Source: Arthrobacter sp. SLBN-83 (lineage in GTDB: Bacteria; Actinomycetota; Actinomycetes; Actinomycetales; Micrococcaceae). Taken from it: a stretch of 64,000 nt of DNA. The position numbers and the translations under genes are program-made. Shown here piece by piece: positions 60,611 to 64,000 of the stretch. How positions within the stretch are numbered: position 1 is the first letter of the stretch; each line of letters starts with the position of its first letter. The notes below the pieces were generated by a model that ran no database searches, was not told the origin of the DNA, and saw only the letters and a program-made list of their open reading frames with translations. Where the stretch lies: positions 620,001-684,000 of the forward strand of contig NZ_VFMX01000001.1 of NCBI RefSeq assembly GCF_006715285.1, given 5' to 3'.

Positions 60611-62799
60611 CCTCCACCATCTCGCCGGCGGGCGCAGGCTCCCCCGGCAGCCCTCAACACCCCGACGCCCAACACCCCGACGCCCAGCACCCCGACTCCC
60701 TGCACCCGCCCACCGGCCCCGCGGCAGGCCGAACCGGAACAGCGAACCCGGTATCGCGCAAGCCAATGCCGCGCTGGACCCGCCACGCCTTCGGCAACCA
60801 GGCACGCTGGGTGCGGCCCTCCGCGGCGGGGCTCCTCGCAGCCACGGCTGTCCTGTACCTGTGGAACCTCGCAGCAACCGGATACGGCAACTCCTTCTAC
60901 GCCGCGGCCATCCAGGCCGGCACCAAGGACTGGACCGCTTTCCTCTTCGGCTCGCTCGACGCCGGAAACGCCATCACGGTCGACAAGCCGCCCGCCGCAC
61001 TGTGGATCCCCGCCCTCGCCGGCAGGATCTTCGGCTTCTCGCCGCTGAGCATGCTGGTGCCGGAGGCACTCATGGGTGTGGCCGCCGTCGGGTTCCTCTA
61101 CCTGGCCGTCAAACGGGTCTCCGGACCGGCGGCCGGCCTGCTGGCAGGCGGCGCCCTGGCGTTGACGCCGGTGGCGGCGCTCATGTTCAAGTTCAACAAC
61201 CCGGACGCCATGCTCACCCTGTGCCTGGTCCTGGCGGCGTACTTCACCACCCGCGCCATCGAGCGGGCCGGCTGGAAGTGGCTGGTGGCGGCTGGAGCCG
61301 TGATCGGGCTGGCGTTCCTCACCAAGATGCTCCAGGGTTTCCTGATCGTCCCGGCGCTTGGACTGGCCTACCTGTGGGCGGCGCCCACCTCGATCCGGCA
61401 CCGCATTGCCCACCTGCTGGGCGCCCTGGGCGGAATCATTGTGGTGGCCGGTAGCTACGTGGCGCTCTTCCAGCTCACTCCGGCTTCAGAGCGCCCGTAC
61501 ATGGCCGGCTCCACCACCAACAGCTTCCTGGAACTGACCTTCGGCTACAACGGCCTGGCCAGAATCACCGGTTCGGGAGAAGTCATGCCCGGCGGCGGAG
61601 CCGGAGGAGCTGCAGGTGCAGCAGGTGGGCCAGCTGGCGGCTTCGGCGGCGGCAACTCCGGCTTCGGCGGGGCTGCCGGCCTGCTGCGGATGTTCGGGAC
61701 GAGCTTCGGCGGCGAAGTGTCATGGCTGTTGCCTGCAGCCATGGTCCTGCTTGTGGCGGGCCTGTGGTTTACCCGGCGTGAAGTCCGCACGTCCCCAAGC
61801 CGCGCATCCCTGATCCTGTGGGGTGGCTGGCTCCTGGTCACCGCGGGGGTCTTCAGCTTCATGAGCGGCATCGTCCACCCCTACTACTCCGTTGCACTGG
61901 CGCCGGCCATCGCGGCCCTGGTGGGCATAGGTGCAGTGGAACTCTGGCGCGGCCGCGCATACTGGCCTGCCCGGATTGTCCTGGCGGCGACCGTCCTGGG
62001 CACCTCGATCTGGTCCTCCGTCCTCCTGGGCCGCGACGCATCCTGGCTCCCCTGGCTGCGCGTGGCGGTCATCATCCTCGGTGTCCTTGCCGCCGCGGCA
62101 ATCCTGCTCCGCCTCGACGCACTGGGCACTGCCGGACGGTTCCGGCGCGCCGGGGCTGCCGCCGTCGTCGTCGTATCCCTGCTGGCCGGCGGGCTTGGGG
62201 CGGGTGCCTGGACCGTGGCCACGGCTGCTTCCGCGCACTCAGGCTCCATTCCGACGTCGGGGCCCGCGGGTTCGGCGGGCGCTTTCGGTGACCGGGCAGC
62301 AGGTTTCCGGGGCGACCGGACCGACGGCAGGAACTCCGCCACGGACTCTGCCACCGGAACCGACGGACTCGACACCATGAATGGCTTCGGCGGCGCACCC
62401 GATGGCGGCGGGGACGGTGCCGGTGGCCCCGGTGGTGCGGGCGGTCCCGGTGAAGGAACCCCCGATGCCGCTGTGACTGCGCTGTTGAAGGCCACCAGCA
62501 CAAAGTGGTCGGCCATCGTCTCCGGTGCCAGCCAGGCGGCAAGCCTGGAATTGGCCACGGACACCAACGTCATTGCCTTGGGCGGCTGGAACGGCGGCGA
62601 CCCGTATCCCACTTTGGCCGAGTTCCAGGACATGGTGGCCAAGGGCCAGATCGGCTACTTCATCGAGGGTGGCGCCGGCGGCATGGGCGGAGGGCGCATG
62701 GGTGGCCGGGGCGGCAATTCCGAGGTGGCGGCCTGGGTCCAGGCCAATTTCCAGGCCCAGACCGTGGGCAGCTCAACCGTCTACCAGCTCACCAAGTAG
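60607..62799 (+). CDS. GT39-family membrane glycosyltransferase (YkcB/ArnT-like), copy 1
   Basis: A 730-residue GT-C fold enzyme that should transfer a sugar from polyprenyl-phosphate to an envelope acceptor outside the membrane. The N-terminus is soluble, with HPDAQ repeats. The catalytic-loop segment after TM1 is NAITVDKPPAALWIPALAGRIFG. Around 11-12 TMs follow. Between the TMs, residues about 325-360 form a Gly-rich loop (GGGAGGAAGAAGG). The C-terminal soluble domain (about 615-730) contains NVIALGGWNGGDPYPTLAEFQDMV, as in YkcA/YkcB relatives, plus Gly-rich inserts. ATG 60607 is coupled to the GT2 gene. Confidence 0.92.
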   Translation: MTSTISPAGAGSPGSPQHPDAQHPDAQHPDSLHPPTGPAAGRTGTANPVSRKPMPRWTRHAFGNQARWVRPSAAGLLAATAVLYLWNLAATGYGNSFYAAAIQAGTKDWTAFLFGSLDAGNAITVDKPPAALWIPALAGRIFGFSPLSMLVPEALMGVAAVGFLYLAVKRVSGPAAGLLAGGALALTPVAALMFKFNNPDAMLTLCLVLAAYFTTRAIERAGWKWLVAAGAVIGLAFLTKMLQGFLIVPALGLAYLWAAPTSIRHRIAHLLGALGGIIVVAGSYVALFQLTPASERPYMAGSTTNSFLELTFGYNGLARITGSGEVMPGGGAGGAAGAAGGPAGGFGGGNSGFGGAAGLLRMFGTSFGGEVSWLLPAAMVLLVAGLWFTRREVRTSPSRASLILWGGWLLVTAGVFSFMSGIVHPYYSVALAPAIAALVGIGAVELWRGRAYWPARIVLAATVLGTSIWSSVLLGRDASWLPWLRVAVIILGVLAAAAILLRLDALGTAGRFRRAGAAAVVVVSLLAGGLGAGAWTVATAASAHSGSIPTSGPAGSAGAFGDRAAGFRGDRTDGRNSATDSATGTDGLDTMNGFGGAPDGGGDGAGGPGGAGGPGEGTPDAAVTALLKATSTKWSAIVSGASQAASLELATDTNVIALGGWNGGDPYPTLAEFQDMVAKGQIGYFIEGGAGGMGGGRMGGRGGNSEVAAWVQANFQAQTVGSSTVYQLTK
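60655..60699. repeat. 15-bp tandem repeat, three units
   Basis: CAACACCCCGACGCC at 60655-60669 and 60670-60684 are identical; a third unit (60685-60699) has two differences. They encode the QHPDA repeats at the N-terminus of GT39 copy 1. The frame is kept. Confidence 0.85.
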
Positions 62800-62805
62800 G
62801 ACACC

Positions 62806-64000
62806 ATGGCCAGCCAGCACACCATCGCTGTAAACACCGCAGTCCGCCCGGGAGGGAATCCGCTGGCGCGCCGGGCGGGGTTCGCCCTCCCTGACCGCGC
62901 GGCCTTCCGGCGGCGGCTGGAACTTGCAGCTGTGCTGGCTGGTACGGCCGTACTGTACGTGTGGAACCTCGGGGCGTCCGGCTGGGCCAACGCGTTCTAT
63001 TCCGCCGCTGCCCAGGCCGGATCGCGGGACTGGGCAGCGTGGTTCTTTGGTTCCTCCGACGCCGCGAATGCCATCACGGTGGACAAGCCGCCGGCCGCCC
63101 TGTGGATCATGGGGCTGTCAGTCCGCATTTTTGGCCTGAGCTCCTGGAGCATCCTGGTTCCCCAGGCGCTGATGGGGGTTGGCACTGCCTGGCTGCTGTA
63201 TCTCGCGGTGCGGCGGGCCGCAGCGCCGGCTGCCGGTGAGGTTCGGCTCGCGCACCGGGCAGGCCTGCTGGCGGCGGCGGTCCTTGCCCTCACCCCGGTG
63301 GCCACGCTGATGTTCCGGTTCAACAACCCGGACGCCCTGTTGGTGCTGCTCATGACTGCCGCCGCGTACGGGGTCCTGCGCGCAGTCCAGGAGGACCGGC
63401 TGCGCTGGCTCCTGCTGGCCGGGGTGTTCCTTGGCTTTGGTTTCCTGGCCAAACAGCTGCAGGTCCTCCTGGTGGTTCCGGGATTTGCCGTGGCCTACGC
63501 GGTGGCGGGCCCCTCCGGGATGTGGCGGCGGCTGCTCCGGCTGGTTGCCGCGGCGGCAGCCATGCTGGTTTCCGCCGGATGGTGGCTGCTGGCTGTGGAG
63601 CTGACTCCGGCGGACAGGCGGCCCTACATTGGCGGGTCGCAAAACAACTCCATCCTGGAACTAACCCTGGGTTACAACGGGCTGGGCCGGTTGACGGGCG
63701 ACGAAACGGGCAGCGTGGGCGGCGGTAACGGCTGGGGTGTTCCGGGCCTGTTCCGGATGTTCAACAGCGAGTTTGGCGGGCAGGTTGCGTGGCTCCTGCC
63801 GTCCGCACTCATCCTTGCGGCGGGGCTGCTATGGGTGGGACGACGGGCCCCGCGGACAGATGCCGTCCGCGCTTCCGTCATCATCTGGGGCTCGTGGGTC
63901 CTGGTGACGGGCCTGGTGTTCAGCTTCATGGCCGGCATCATCCATCCCTACTACGCGGTGGCACTGGCGCCGGGCATCGCCGGACTGGCTGGCCTGGGCG
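62806..64000 (+). CDS. GT39-family membrane glycosyltransferase (YkcB/ArnT-like), copy 2, cut by right edge
   Basis: About 398 residues are visible and no stop occurs before the window ends. It is a paralogue of copy 1, matching in order: YVWNLGASGWANAFYSAAAQAG, NAITVDKPPAALWIMGLSV, MFRFNNPDALLVLLM, SILELTLGYNGLGRLTG, a Gly-rich loop and FSFMAGIIHPYYAVALAPGIA. ATG 62806 has TAGGA five bases upstream, seven bases after the stop of copy 1, so both copies belong to one operon. Divergence between the copies suggests different sugar acceptors. Confidence 0.92.
   Translation, partial: MASQHTIAVNTAVRPGGNPLARRAGFALPDRAAFRRRLELAAVLAGTAVLYVWNLGASGWANAFYSAAAQAGSRDWAAWFFGSSDAANAITVDKPPAALWIMGLSVRIFGLSSWSILVPQALMGVGTAWLLYLAVRRAAAPAAGEVRLAHRAGLLAAAVLALTPVATLMFRFNNPDALLVLLMTAAAYGVLRAVQEDRLRWLLLAGVFLGFGFLAKQLQVLLVVPGFAVAYAVAGPSGMWRRLLRLVAAAAAMLVSAGWWLLAVELTPADRRPYIGGSQNNSILELTLGYNGLGRLTGDETGSVGGGNGWGVPGLFRMFNSEFGGQVAWLLPSALILAAGLLWVGRRAPRTDAVRASVIIWGSWVLVTGLVFSFMAGIIHPYYAVALAPGIAGLAGLG

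Overview
The window is a contiguous piece of chromosome from a high-GC Gram-positive bacterium. Codon bias, many GTG/TTG starts, a bacterial proteasome activator (Bpa), an actinobacterial DUF2516 protein, GTP-type PEP carboxykinase and the gene content all point to Micrococcaceae, most likely Arthrobacter or Pseudarthrobacter. The genus is inferred from family resemblance, not from a database match. It reads as core chromosome: about 51 protein genes and four tRNA genes. I see no insertion sequence, prophage, CRISPR array, rRNA or integrase.

Layout. Bases 1-6640: phosphoglycerate mutase (cut by the left edge), a methyltransferase, a DUF2516/PLP sulfur-enzyme pair on the minus strand, and a tightly overlapping tmk-holB-lipoprotein peptidase operon. 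6744-16084: tRNA-Thr, an APC permease, a secreted polysaccharide deacetylase, a type II NADH dehydrogenase, several unknowns and an aldo/keto reductase. 16212-25318, almost all minus: the bpa proteasome activator with a partner gene, cstA with ybdD, a padR-ABC ATPase-permease operon with a clear operator array, and a quinone oxidoreductase. 25427-35580: tRNA-Ser(TGA), a 1512-residue secreted nuclease/5'-nucleotidase, an FAD protein, a prolyl-oligopeptidase-type peptidase, a GNAT and tRNA-Ser(GCT). 35700-45235: an MFS exporter, a RecQ-like helicase with a phosphoribosyltransferase-like tail, a phosphohexomutase, an NsrR-type Fe-S regulator next to flavohemoprotein Hmp, and pckG. 45512-53803: tRNA-Arg, a flavin disulfide oxidoreductase, an operon of an ATPase-like protein, a YhgE/Pip membrane protein and a TetR regulator behind an 18-bp palindrome, an EamA/LysR pair and a SixA-type phosphatase. 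54179-64000: a receiver-less winged-helix regulator, a DUF5666-like membrane-anchored protein, a PhoP-like response regulator and its histidine kinase, then a GT2-GtrA fusion followed by two tandem GT39/YkcB-type membrane glycosyltransferases (the second cut by the right edge).

How the genes work together. The most interesting section is the right end. The response regulator closely resembles mycobacterial PhoP. Two direct-repeat boxes of the mycobacterial PhoP type (7 bp - 4 bp - 7 bp, TCACAGC-like) lie at 56783-56800, in the region shared by the DUF5666 gene and the regulator, and at 59095-59112, just upstream of the glycosyltransferase operon. This suggests a two-component system that directly controls a three-component lipid-linked-sugar glycosylation pathway of the cell envelope. 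Other regulatory circuits readable from the DNA are nsrR/hmp with paired dyads, padR with three GGTATGCA half-sites, and a palindrome at the head of the operon that ends in its own TetR gene.
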